Assembly (NCBI RefSeq): GCF_001514205.1
Contig: NZ_KQ948769.1
Coordinates: 242,975 to 306,974, forward strand
Length of the DNA stretch: 64,000 nt
Reading direction: 5' to 3'
Source of the DNA: Streptomyces griseoruber
GTDB lineage: Bacteria; Actinomycetota; Actinomycetes; Streptomycetales; Streptomycetaceae
Shown here: piece after piece, positions 1-7,616 of the stretch
Layout: each line of letters opens with the position of its first letter
Numbering within the stretch: position 1 is the first letter of the stretch
The notes under the pieces: generated by a model
Seen by the model: the letters and a program-made list of their open reading frames with translations, nothing else
Told to the model about the DNA's origin: nothing
The model's database searches: none
Made by a program: the position numbers and the translations under genes

Positions 1-368
1 GCGTCCAGGGCGGGATGCGCGCGGGCCAGCTCGGCGAGGACGGGGGGCAGCAGCCCGCGGGCCGCCGACGGGAACGCGACGACGTCCAGCCGTCCGCTCG
101 GCACCCCGCGCCGCTCCTCCAGCTCGGTCTCGGCGCGCTCCACGATCGCCAGCAGCTCCCTGGCCGTGGCGGCGAGCTGGAGCGCCTCGTCGGTGAGCCG
201 GATGCCCCGCCCCTCCCGTTCGAGGAGGACGGTCCGGGTCTCCCGCTCCAGCTTGGCGATCTGCTGGGACACGGCCGAGGGGGTGTAGCCGAGCGCGGCG
301 GCCGCGGCGCCCACGGTGCCGTGCACCGAGACGGCGTGCAGGGCGCGGAGGCGCTGGAGGTCGAGCAC
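1..368 (-). CDS. LysR-family regulator, N-terminal part only
   Basis: The reverse strand encodes about 122 residues starting at a GTG at 368 and running off the window edge. Residues 1-60 form a typical LysR winged HTH: an LQRLRALHAV start, an HGTVGAAAAALGYTPSAVSQQ recognition region, then a TDEAL-type wing. The beginning of the effector domain follows (GRLDVVAFPSAARGLLP). It is divergent from the EamA exporter at 456 with an 87-base gap, the usual arrangement for a LysR protein controlling its neighbour. The exporter as target is inference. The C-terminal effector domain lies outside the window. Confidence 0.85.
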   Translation of the reverse strand, partial: MLDLQRLRALHAVSVHGTVGAAAAALGYTPSAVSQQIAKLERETRTVLLEREGRGIRLTDEALQLAATARELLAIVERAETELEERRGVPSGRLDVVAFPSAARGLLPPVLAELARAHPALD

Positions 369-455
369 GAGAGGTCCAATCGGTAGCGTTGCTTCATCCG
401 ACGATGCAGTAATCATCGCTGGTGCTTCACGGTCCGGACGGGTGATCCTCGACGC

Positions 456-1412
456 ATGCGACCCGCCCACCTCTCCCTCGCCGTGCTCGTCGCCGCCGTC
501 TGGGGCGTCAACTTCACCGTCGTCGAGATCGGCCTCGGCCACTTCCCGCCGCTGCTCTTCTCGGCCCTGCGCTTCCTGATGGCCGCCCTGCCCGCGGTGT
601 TCCTCGTCGGCCGTCCCACGGTGGCGTGGAAGTGGATCGTGGCGGTGGGCCTGGTGCTGGGCGTGGCGAAGTTCGGCCTGCTGTTCGTCGGCATGGACGC
701 GGGCATGCCGGCCGGCCTGTCCTCCCTGGTCCTCCAGATCCAGTCGGTGTTCACGGCGGCCGTCGCCTTCGCCGTCCTCGGCGAACGCCCCACCCGGCTG
801 CGGCTGCTCGGCATGGCCGTGGCCCTCGCGGGCATCGGCGCGGCGGCGGTGGACGAGGGGGGCTCCGGCCCGCTCGGCGCGTTCGTGCTGGTCGTCGCGG
901 CCGCCGCCTGCTGGGGCGTCTCCAACGTCCTCACCCGCAAGGCCTCCCCGCCCGACTCCCTGAACTTCATGGTCTGGGTGAGCACGGTCCCGGTCCTGCC
1001 CCTGCTGGCCCTCTCCCTCCTCACGGAGGGCCCCCGCCGGGACTACGACGCCCTGCGCGCCCTCGACTGGCAGGGCGCCGGCACGGTCCTCTACGTCGCC
1101 TGGGTCACCACGGTCTTCGGCTTCGGCGCCTGGGGCCGGCTCCTGCGCCACCATCCCGCCTCCACCGTCGCGCCGTTCTCCCTCCTGGTCCCCGTCTTCG
1201 GCATGTCGTCGGCGGCCCTGTTCCTCGGCGAGCCGGTGAGCGGCCTGCGCTGGTGCGCGGCGGCCCTCCTGGTGGGCGGCGTGGCCCTGACCTCACTGGC
1301 ACCGGCCAGGACCTCCCCCGTACCCGCCCCGACACCCGCCCCGACACCCGCCCCGACACCCGTCCATCTCGTGGACTTGCCCCCGTCGCAGGGGGTGCGC
1401 ACGGGATCATGA
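456..1412 (+). CDS. EamA/DMT-family membrane transporter
   Basis: The product is 318 residues with about ten hydrophobic segments arranged as two EamA repeats. The first repeat starts at LAVLVAAVWGVNFTVVEIGL and the second near residue 145 (AFVLVVAAAACWGVSNVLTRK). These proteins are drug/metabolite exporters of the cytoplasmic membrane; the substrate cannot be read from sequence. The C-terminus ends in a short Pro-Ala-Thr tail coded by a 12-base repeat (about 1324-1364). No strong ribosome site precedes the ATG. It lies five bases upstream of the aroA-type gene, so the two may be cotranscribed. Confidence 0.9.
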   Translation: MRPAHLSLAVLVAAVWGVNFTVVEIGLGHFPPLLFSALRFLMAALPAVFLVGRPTVAWKWIVAVGLVLGVAKFGLLFVGMDAGMPAGLSSLVLQIQSVFTAAVAFAVLGERPTRLRLLGMAVALAGIGAAAVDEGGSGPLGAFVLVVAAAACWGVSNVLTRKASPPDSLNFMVWVSTVPVLPLLALSLLTEGPRRDYDALRALDWQGAGTVLYVAWVTTVFGFGAWGRLLRHHPASTVAPFSLLVPVFGMSSAALFLGEPVSGLRWCAAALLVGGVALTSLAPARTSPVPAPTPAPTPAPTPVHLVDLPPSQGVRTGS

Positions 1413-1416
1413 GGGC

Positions 1417-2652
1417 ATGGCCCTCGTCCACATCCCCGGTTCCAAGTCCATCACCGCCCGTGCCCTGTTCCTCGCGGCCGCCGCCGACGGTGTCACCACC
1501 CTTCAGCGGCCCCTGCGTTCGGACGACACGGAGGGCTTCGCCGAAGGGCTGGCCCGGCTCGGCTACCGCGTCGGCCGCACCCCGGACAGCTGGCAGGTCG
1601 ACGGCCGCCCCCAGGGCCCCGCCGTCCCCGAGGCCGACGTCTACTGCCGGGACGGCGCGACGACCGCCCGCTTCCTGCCCGCCCTCGCCGCCGCCGGCCA
1701 CGGCACCTACCGCTTCGACGCCTCGCCCCAGATGCGCCGCCGCCCGCTGCTCCCGCTCACCCGCGCCCTGCGCGACCTCGGCGTGGACCTGCGGCACGAG
1801 GAGGCGGAGGGCCACCACCCGCTCACCGTCACCGCGCACGGCGTCGAGGGCGGCGAGGTGGTGCTGGACGCCGGCCAGTCCTCCCAGTACCTGACCGCCC
1901 TCCTGCTGCTCGGCCCGCTCACCCGCACCGGGCTGCGCATCACCGTCACCGACCTGGTCTCCGTGCCGTACGTGGAGATCACCCTCGCGATGATGCGGTC
2001 CTTCGGCGTGGAGGTCGGCCGCGAGGGCAGCACGTACGTCGTCCCGCCGGGCGGCTACCGCGCCACCACGTACGCGATCGAACCCGACGCCTCCACCTCC
2101 AGTTACTTCTTCGCCGCGGCCGCGCTCACCGGCGGCGAGGTCACCGTGGCCGGCCTCGGCGAGGGCGCGCTCCAGGGCGACCTGGGCTTCGTGGAGGTGC
2201 TGCGCCGGATGGGCGCGCAGGTGGAGATCGGCGCGGACCGCACGACGGTGCGCGGCACCGGCCAACTCCACGGCATCACCGTCACCATGCGGGACATCTC
2301 CGACACCATGCCGACCCTCGCCGCGATCGCCCCCTTCGCCTCGGGACCGGTGCGCATCGAGGACGTCGCCAACACCCGCGTCAAGGAGTGCGACCGCCTC
2401 GACGCCTGCGCGGAGAACCTGCGCCGGCTGGGCGTGGACGTGGCGACCGGCGAGGACTGGATCGAGATCCGGCCGGGGGTGCCGAGCGGCGCGGAGATCA
2501 AGACGTACGGCGACCACCGCATCGTCATGTCCTTCGCGGTGACCGGACTGCGCACCCCCGGAATCTCGTTCGACGACCCGGGCTGCGTCCGCAAGACTTT
2601 CCCGGGTTTCCACGAGGCGTTCGCGCGGTTGAAGGGGGAGATCGTCGGGTGA
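1417..2652 (+). CDS. aroA: EPSP synthase (3-phosphoshikimate 1-carboxyvinyltransferase)
   Basis: This 411-residue protein shows the EPSP synthase signatures. The N-terminal PGSKSITARALFLAAA phosphate/PEP loop carries the essential Lys10. Further signatures are a DGATTARFL region, the catalytic DISDTMPTLA stretch, the RVKECDRL motif and a C-terminal YGDHRIVMSFA motif. The enzyme joins PEP to shikimate 3-phosphate in aromatic amino acid synthesis. At 411 residues it is shorter than most bacterial AroA (about 430-445). No other aro gene is nearby, so it may be a second copy; that is inference. Its stop overlaps the GTG of the next gene by four bases. Confidence 0.9.
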   Translation: MALVHIPGSKSITARALFLAAAADGVTTLQRPLRSDDTEGFAEGLARLGYRVGRTPDSWQVDGRPQGPAVPEADVYCRDGATTARFLPALAAAGHGTYRFDASPQMRRRPLLPLTRALRDLGVDLRHEEAEGHHPLTVTAHGVEGGEVVLDAGQSSQYLTALLLLGPLTRTGLRITVTDLVSVPYVEITLAMMRSFGVEVGREGSTYVVPPGGYRATTYAIEPDASTSSYFFAAAALTGGEVTVAGLGEGALQGDLGFVEVLRRMGAQVEIGADRTTVRGTGQLHGITVTMRDISDTMPTLAAIAPFASGPVRIEDVANTRVKECDRLDACAENLRRLGVDVATGEDWIEIRPGVPSGAEIKTYGDHRIVMSFAVTGLRTPGISFDDPGCVRKTFPGFHEAFARLKGEIVG

Positions 2653-3287
2653 GTTACGTTCTGCGGGGGCCGGTGCTCCAGGGCACGCTGGTGCGGCTGG
2701 AGCCGCTGGAGCAGAGGCACGCGGCGGAGCTGGCGGTGGCGGCGGAGGAGAACCGGGGGTCGTACGCGTTCACCTGGGTGCCGAGGGCCCATGAGGTCGA
2801 CGCGTACATCGACGCCCAGCTCGCCCGCGCCGCCACGGGCAGTCTCGCGCCCTACGCGCAGGTGTCCCTCGCCGACGGGCGGGTGGTCGGCGCCACCGCG
2901 TACTGGGAGCCGCGCTGCTGGCGCGCGGAGGACCGGATGGACGCCGTGGAGGTCGGCTTCACCTGGCTCGCGGCCTCCGCGCAGGGCACCGGGGTGAACG
3001 CGGAGGCCAAACTGCTCCTGTTCCGTCACGCCTTCGAGGAGTGGGGCGTCTCCCGCGTCGACCTCAAGACCGACGCCCGCAACGACCGCTCCCGCGCCGC
3101 CATCGAGAGCGTGGGCGCCCGTTTCGAGGGAGTCCTGCGCAACTGGTCCCGCTCCTGGGCCCCCGGGGAGGACGGTCGACTCCGCGACTCCGCGATCTTC
3201 GCGATCACGGCGGAGGAATGGCCCGAGCGGCGGGAGGCACTACAGCGACGGGTGGCGGGCTTCCGGACGGCGACCGCCGCCCGGTGA
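2649..3287 (+). CDS. GNAT-family N-acetyltransferase (RimJ/RimL-like)
   Basis: The product is 212 residues, read from a GTG at 2649 that overlaps the aroA stop (GTGA), implying translational coupling. The start VSYVLRGPVLQGTLVRLEPL and the later VEVGFTWLAASAQGTGVNAEAKLLL acetyl-CoA loop, followed by a segment ending DARNDRSRAAIESVG, are typical of RimJ/RimL-type acetyltransferases. The target is unknown. Such enzymes modify protein N-termini or detoxify small molecules. Coupling to an EPSP synthase paralogue is intriguing, but no functional link can be shown. Confidence 0.85.
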   Translation: MSYVLRGPVLQGTLVRLEPLEQRHAAELAVAAEENRGSYAFTWVPRAHEVDAYIDAQLARAATGSLAPYAQVSLADGRVVGATAYWEPRCWRAEDRMDAVEVGFTWLAASAQGTGVNAEAKLLLFRHAFEEWGVSRVDLKTDARNDRSRAAIESVGARFEGVLRNWSRSWAPGEDGRLRDSAIFAITAEEWPERREALQRRVAGFRTATAAR

Positions 3288-3299
3288 CGGTGCCCCGGA

Positions 3300-4235
3300 T
3301 CAGCTGAGGGCGGCCGCAGCAGCCCGCAGCTCCTCCCGTACGGCACCCAGCACGGGATCCCGCTCCGCCCCCGCCCGTACGGCGACGAAGACGTTCCGCG
3401 ACGGGGGCTCGCCCTCGGCGGGGCGCAGGGCGAGCGCGCGCCGGACATGGACGGAGTGCACCAGCCGGGGCACGAGCGCCACCCCCGCGCCCGCCTCCAC
3501 CAGGGCGGTCACGGCGGCCCAGTCGTCGACGGCGTGCCGGACGTCGGGGGTGAAACCGGCCGCCGCGCAGACGGAACGGGTGACCGCGCCGCAGCAGCTC
3601 GCCGCGTCGCCGACGATCCACGCCTCCCTGGCCAGCTCCCGCAGCGGCACCTCGGCGCGCTCCGCGAGGGGATGGCCGGGCGGGAGGGCCACGTCGAGGA
3701 TGTCGGTGAGGAGGTCCTCACGGCTGTAGCGGGGGTCGGTGTGCGGAGGCACGGCGGCGAAGTCGACCGCCACGGCGACATCGAACTGCCCGGCGTCGAG
3801 CGCGGTGAACAGATCCGGCGGCTGGGCCTCGACGACATCCACCCGCAGGTGCGGCAGCCGCTCGCGCAGGCCGCGCAGTGCCGTGGGCAGCAGCCCCAGG
3901 ACGGCGCTGGAGAAGCAGCCGACGGTCACCGTGCCCCGGCCGCCCTCGGAGTACGCCGCGAGATCGGCACGGGCCCGCTCGAGCTGGGCGGCGATGACGT
4001 CGGCGTGGGCGAGGAGGACCCGGGCCTGGCCGGTGAGCCGTACGCCCCTGCCGTCGCGTTCGGTGAGGGGGGCGCCCAGGTCGCGGGCGAGGGTGGCGAG
4101 TTGCTGGGAGATCGCCGAGGGGGTGAGGTGCAGGGCCTGGGCGGTCCGCGCGAGGCTGCCGCGGCGCTGGAGTTCGCGCAGGACGGTGAGGCGGCGCAGA
4201 TCGAAAGTGAAGGCGTTGCTTAACGGTTCCACCAC
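3300..4235 (-). CDS. LysR-family transcriptional regulator
   Basis: The product is 311 residues. The N-terminal HTH (LRRLTVLRELQRRGSLARTAQALHLTPSAISQQLA) is followed by a LysR effector domain from about residue 95 (GTVTVGCFSSAVLGLLP). The start is a GTG at 4235 with a second GTG immediately after. The fifth codon is TTA (4221-4223), the rare leucine codon read by bldA tRNA in Streptomyces. It is divergent from the hydrolase at 4282 with only 46 bases between, suggesting control of that gene and of itself. It is convergent with the GNAT gene. Confidence 0.92.
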   Translation of the reverse strand: MVEPLSNAFTFDLRRLTVLRELQRRGSLARTAQALHLTPSAISQQLATLARDLGAPLTERDGRGVRLTGQARVLLAHADVIAAQLERARADLAAYSEGGRGTVTVGCFSSAVLGLLPTALRGLRERLPHLRVDVVEAQPPDLFTALDAGQFDVAVAVDFAAVPPHTDPRYSREDLLTDILDVALPPGHPLAERAEVPLRELAREAWIVGDAASCCGAVTRSVCAAAGFTPDVRHAVDDWAAVTALVEAGAGVALVPRLVHSVHVRRALALRPAEGEPPSRNVFVAVRAGAERDPVLGAVREELRAAAAALS

Positions 4236-4281
4236 AGAAGATTAACTGGACCTGCCTGATGCGGAAGGCGATGATCCCCGC

Positions 4282-4887
4282 ATGCCCACCACACCCTCAC
4301 GCGCCTTCCTCATCCTCCACGGCTGGCAGAACCACCGCCCCGAGGCCCACTGGCAGCACTGGCTGGCCGACCGCCTCACCGCCCTCGGCCACCGCGTCAC
4401 CTACCCCCAGCTCCCCGACCCGGACACCCCGTCCCTGGAGACCTGGCTGACCGAACTGGAGGGCTTCCTGACCGACTTCGCCCCCACCGCTTCGGAACGG
4501 GTCGTGATCGCCCACAGTCTCTCCGCGGTCCTGTGGCTGCACGCCGCCGCCCGCGACCTCCCCGGCGTCACCGGCCCCGACCGCGTCCTCCTGGTGGCCC
4601 CGCCCTCCGCCTCAGTGATCCGAAGCCACCCGGAGATCGCGGAATTCACGCCCCCACCCCTGCCCGGCCTCCGCCTCCCCGCCCCCACCCACCTGGTGGC
4701 CGGCGACGACGACCCGTACCTCCCCGAGGGCGCCCAGCAGGCCTACGGCACCCCCCTGGGCCTCACCGCCACCATCCTCCCCGGAGCGGCCCACCTGGAC
4801 CTGGACGCGGGGTACGGCCCCTGGCCGTCGGTACTGGAGTGGTGCCTGAACCCGAGGACAGAACTGAGGACACGCCCGCAGCACTGA
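4282..4887 (+). CDS. Small alpha/beta hydrolase (RBBP9/YdeN type)
   Basis: This 201-residue cytosolic serine hydrolase starts AFLILHGWQNHRPEAHWQHW, characteristic of the RBBP9/YdeN family. The nucleophile is Ser79 in AHSLSAV. The acidic residue lies in VAGDDDPY and the histidine in PGAAHLDLD. Proteins of this family are small esterases with poorly defined substrates. The gene is divergent from a LysR gene, which probably regulates it (inference from layout). Confidence 0.85.
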   Translation: MPTTPSRAFLILHGWQNHRPEAHWQHWLADRLTALGHRVTYPQLPDPDTPSLETWLTELEGFLTDFAPTASERVVIAHSLSAVLWLHAAARDLPGVTGPDRVLLVAPPSASVIRSHPEIAEFTPPPLPGLRLPAPTHLVAGDDDPYLPEGAQQAYGTPLGLTATILPGAAHLDLDAGYGPWPSVLEWCLNPRTELRTRPQH

Positions 4888-4922
4888 TCATGCGCCGCGC
4901 CGCCGAGGACGCCTTCCAGCCG

Positions 4923-4985
4923 GCGGGGCCGGGCACCTTCCCCTGCGGGGCCGGGCGCCTTCCCCCCTGCGGGGCCGGGCGCCTT
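4923..4985. repeat. Three direct copies of a 17-base GC-rich unit
   Basis: The unit GCGGGGCCGGGCRCCTT occurs at 4923-4939, 4945-4961 and 4969-4985, just downstream of the hydrolase stop. It codes for nothing evident and lies in the 237-base gap before the LacI gene. Confidence 0.75.
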
Positions 4986-5000
4986 TGTGGCCCGGGTCGG

Positions 5001-5122
5001 CTCAATCAGCCCGTCCGGCGTTTGAGGACGAGGCCCCTCAAGGGCCCGAAGCGGGGGCCCGGGGGCGGCAGCCCCCGGAAACTCGGTCACCGAAACACCC
5101 CGCACGCATCCAACAGGGGGTG
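5001..5122. repeat. Streptomyces-type intergenic repeat element
   Basis: The stretch contains the core AGCCCGTCCGGCGTTTGAGG and then GACGAGG (5008-5033). A GGGCCC/GGGGGC-rich hairpin and a terminal CCGAAACACCCCGCAC block follow. From memory, this core plus hairpin recurs many times in intergenic spaces of Streptomyces genomes. It probably acts as a transcription-ending or structural repeat between the hydrolase (+) and the LacI gene (-), which converge here. Confidence 0.6.
5059..5078. terminator. GC-rich hairpin terminator
   Basis: A perfect 8-bp stem (CCGGGGGC with GCCCCCGG) closes a four-base loop. It sits between two convergent genes, so it could end transcripts from both sides. No T-run follows, as is common in Streptomyces. 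Confidence 0.55.
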
Positions 5123-5124
5123 CC

Positions 5125-6171
5125 CTACCCCCGCGGAACCCCGGAGGACCCCCGCACCATCAACTCCCCCCGCACCGTGGCGATCCCTCCCGGCGGCGGC
5201 TCCTCCCGCCCCATCGCGATCCGCCCGGCCCGGGCCCCCGCCTCCGCCAGCGGCAGCCGCACCGTCGTCAGAGAAGGCACCGCGTCGATGCTGAACGGCA
5301 GGTCGTCGAACCCGGCCACCGACACGTCCTCCGGGATCCGCAGCCCGGAGTCCCGCAGGGCCGCGCACGCCCCGAGCGCGACGGAGTCGTTCGCCGCGAC
5401 CACCGCGGTCAGGCTCGGGTCCCGCCGCAGCAGCTCCAGCGTGGCCTCGTACCCCGCCCGCCGGTCGTACCGCCCGTGCACGGTCCACCGGGGATCCTCC
5501 TCGATCCCCGCCGCCGCCAGCGCCGCCCGGTGCCCCTCCAGCCGGTGCCGGGTCGTCGTCCGCTCCTCGGGACCGGCGATGTACCCCAGCCGCCGGTGCC
5601 CGAGCCCGATCAGGTGCTCGGTCAGCTCCCGCCCGCCGCCGCGGTTGTCGAAGGTGAGCGCGATCGCCGAGGTGTCCGGCGCCGGCGGCCGCCCGCACAG
5701 CACGATCCGCGTCCCCGCCTCGCCCAGCCTGCGCAGCTTCGCCGCCACCGCCGCCGCGTGCGGCTCGTTCTCCATGGCCCCGCCGGTCAGCACCACGGCG
5801 GCGGCCCGCTGCCGCTGCAACAGGGTCAGATAGGTCAGCTCGCGCTCCGGCGAGCCCCCGGTGTTGCAGACCACCGCCAGCCGCTCGCCCCCGGCGCGCC
5901 CGCCGGGTCCCCCGATCTCCCCCTGAATGGCACTGGCCATGATCCCGAAGAAGGGGTCGGCGATGTCGTTGACCAGGATCCCCACCAGGTCGGAGGTCGC
6001 CGCCGCGAGGGCGCTCGCGGGTCCGTTCAGCACATAGTCCAGCTCGTCCACAGCCCGCAGCACCCGCTCACGGGTGGATGCGGCGACGGGATAGTTCCCG
6101 TTCAGCACGCGCGACACCGTCGCGGGCGAGACCTGCGCGCGGGCCGCCACGTCCGCCAGGGTCACCGTCAT
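5125..6171 (-). CDS. LacI-family transcriptional regulator
   Basis: The product is 348 residues. The N-terminal LacI HTH reads VTLADVAARAQVSPATVSRVLNG, followed by the hinge helix and a periplasmic-binding-protein-like sugar domain (GILVNDIADPFFGIMASAI, then FDNRGGGRELTEHLIGLGHRRLGYIAG). It is divergent from the dehydrogenase operon at 6465. An operator-like palindrome at 6384-6395 lies in the gap, so it very likely represses that operon until a sugar-derived inducer binds. The inducer is unknown. Confidence 0.93.
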   Translation of the reverse strand: MTVTLADVAARAQVSPATVSRVLNGNYPVAASTRERVLRAVDELDYVLNGPASALAAATSDLVGILVNDIADPFFGIMASAIQGEIGGPGGRAGGERLAVVCNTGGSPERELTYLTLLQRQRAAAVVLTGGAMENEPHAAAVAAKLRRLGEAGTRIVLCGRPPAPDTSAIALTFDNRGGGRELTEHLIGLGHRRLGYIAGPEERTTTRHRLEGHRAALAAAGIEEDPRWTVHGRYDRRAGYEATLELLRRDPSLTAVVAANDSVALGACAALRDSGLRIPEDVSVAGFDDLPFSIDAVPSLTTVRLPLAEAGARAGRIAMGREEPPPGGIATVRGELMVRGSSGVPRG

Positions 6172-6209
6172 CTCGTCGTCCTCCGGTCACGCATCTCGTC
6201 GTACGTCCC

Positions 6210-6239
6210 CATACGTCCACGTACTCATACGTCCACGTA
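6210..6239. promoter_or_regulatory. Tandem 14-base direct repeat upstream of the LacI gene
   Basis: CATACGTCCACGTA occurs at 6210-6223 and again at 6226-6239, with a 16-base period, 39-68 bases before the LacI start codon. A related CGTACGTCC lies just before the first copy. It could be a regulator site or part of the LacI promoter region; the binder is unknown. Confidence 0.5.
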
Positions 6240-6383
6240 AGACAGGCCGGCCGCGGTCGCGGTTCCGGGCGTGTCCGAGCAGACCCTAAGGCCACAACCC
6301 CCTGCTGTTCGCCCCCTCGAACAACTCGGGATGGACACGGTCTTGTCCGGACCACTGGTCAGAGGCTAGCTTCTCCTTGGATA

Positions 6384-6395
6384 GAAAGCGCTTGC
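6384..6395. promoter_or_regulatory. LacI-type operator
   Basis: GAAAGCGCTTGC is a near-palindrome around a central CG, the typical half-site pattern of LacI-family operators in actinobacteria. It lies in the divergent region about 70 bases before the dehydrogenase start and is the likely binding site of the regulator at 5125-6171. Confidence 0.65.
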
Positions 6396-6464
6396 TGTAA
6401 CGCTGATCAGGAAGAGGCGTACGCGGCGCACACCACCGCGTACTACGCCTACGAAGGGACCGAC

Positions 6465-7616
6465 GTGACACGCAAGACGGTGCGTATCGCCATGAATGGC
6501 GTGACCGGACGTATGGGCTACCGCCAGCACCTCGTCCGCTCCATCCTCGCCCTGCGCGAACAGGGCGGCCTCGACCTCGGCGACGGCACCGTGCTGTGGC
6601 CGGAGCCGATCCTCGTCGGCCGCCGCGAGCACGCCCTGAAGGCGCTCGCCGAGCAGCACGGCCTGGAGCACTGGGCCACGGACGTGGACGAGGTCCTCGC
6701 CGACCCGACCGTGGACATCTACTTCGACGCCCAGGTGACCTCCGCCCGCGAGGAGGCGATCAGGAAGGCGATCGCCGCGGGCAAGCACATCTACACCGAG
6801 AAGCCGACGGCCACCGGCCTCGACGGCGCCCTGGAGCTGGCCCGCCTGGCGAACGCGGCCGGCGTCAAGCACGGCGTCGTCCAGGACAAGCTGTTCCTGC
6901 CCGGCCTGCTCAAGCTGAAGCGCCTGATCGACGGCGGCTTCTTCGGCCGGATCCTCTCCATCCGCGGCGAGTTCGGCTACTGGGTCTTCGAGGGCGACTG
7001 GCAGACCGCCCAGCGCCCCTCCTGGAACTACCGCGCCGAGGACGGCGGCGGCATCGTCGTCGACATGTTCCCGCACTGGGAGTACGTCCTGCACGAGCTG
7101 TTCGGCCGGGTGAAGTCCGTCCAGGCCCTCACCGCCACCCACATCCCGCAGCGCTGGGACGAGAGCGACAAGCCCTACGACGCCACGGCCGACGACGCCG
7201 CGTACGGCATCTTCGAGCTCGAGGGCGGCGCCATCGCCCAGATCAACTCCTCCTGGGCGGTCCGCGTCAACCGCGACGAACTCGTCGAGTTCCAGGTCGA
7301 CGGCACCGAGGGCTCCGCCGTCGCGGGCCTGCGCAACTGCCGCGTCCAGCACCGCTCGCTCACCCCCAAGCCGGTCTGGAACCCCGACATCCCGGCCACC
7401 TACGCCTTCCGCGACCAGTGGCAGGAGGTCCCGGACAACGGCGACTTCGACAACGGCTTCAAGGCCCAGTGGGAGCTGTTCCTCAGGCACGTCTACACCG
7501 ACGCCGCCTACCACTGGGACCTGCTCGCCGGCGCCCGCGGCGTCCAGCTCGCCGAGCTGGGCCTGAAGTCCTCGGCCGAGGGCCGCCGCCTCGACGTCCC
7601 GGAGATCGCGCTGTGA
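6465..7616 (+). CDS. Gfo/Idh/MocA-family NAD(P)-dependent dehydrogenase
   Basis: The product is 383 residues from a GTG at 6465 with a GAAGGGA ribosome site about seven bases ahead. The N-terminus has a Rossmann-type nucleotide fold. The family's EKP motif is present in HIYTEKPTATGLDGALELA, giving the catalytic lysine region. The C-terminal half (WNYRAEDGGGIVVDMFPHWEYVL) is the substrate-binding sheet domain. Such enzymes oxidise sugars, inositols or their derivatives. It is first in an operon whose genes overlap by four bases, with a LacI regulator opposite, so it is probably catabolic. The substrate is unknown; an inositol- or keto-sugar-like compound is a guess. Confidence 0.9.
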   Translation: MTRKTVRIAMNGVTGRMGYRQHLVRSILALREQGGLDLGDGTVLWPEPILVGRREHALKALAEQHGLEHWATDVDEVLADPTVDIYFDAQVTSAREEAIRKAIAAGKHIYTEKPTATGLDGALELARLANAAGVKHGVVQDKLFLPGLLKLKRLIDGGFFGRILSIRGEFGYWVFEGDWQTAQRPSWNYRAEDGGGIVVDMFPHWEYVLHELFGRVKSVQALTATHIPQRWDESDKPYDATADDAAYGIFELEGGAIAQINSSWAVRVNRDELVEFQVDGTEGSAVAGLRNCRVQHRSLTPKPVWNPDIPATYAFRDQWQEVPDNGDFDNGFKAQWELFLRHVYTDAAYHWDLLAGARGVQLAELGLKSSAEGRRLDVPEIAL

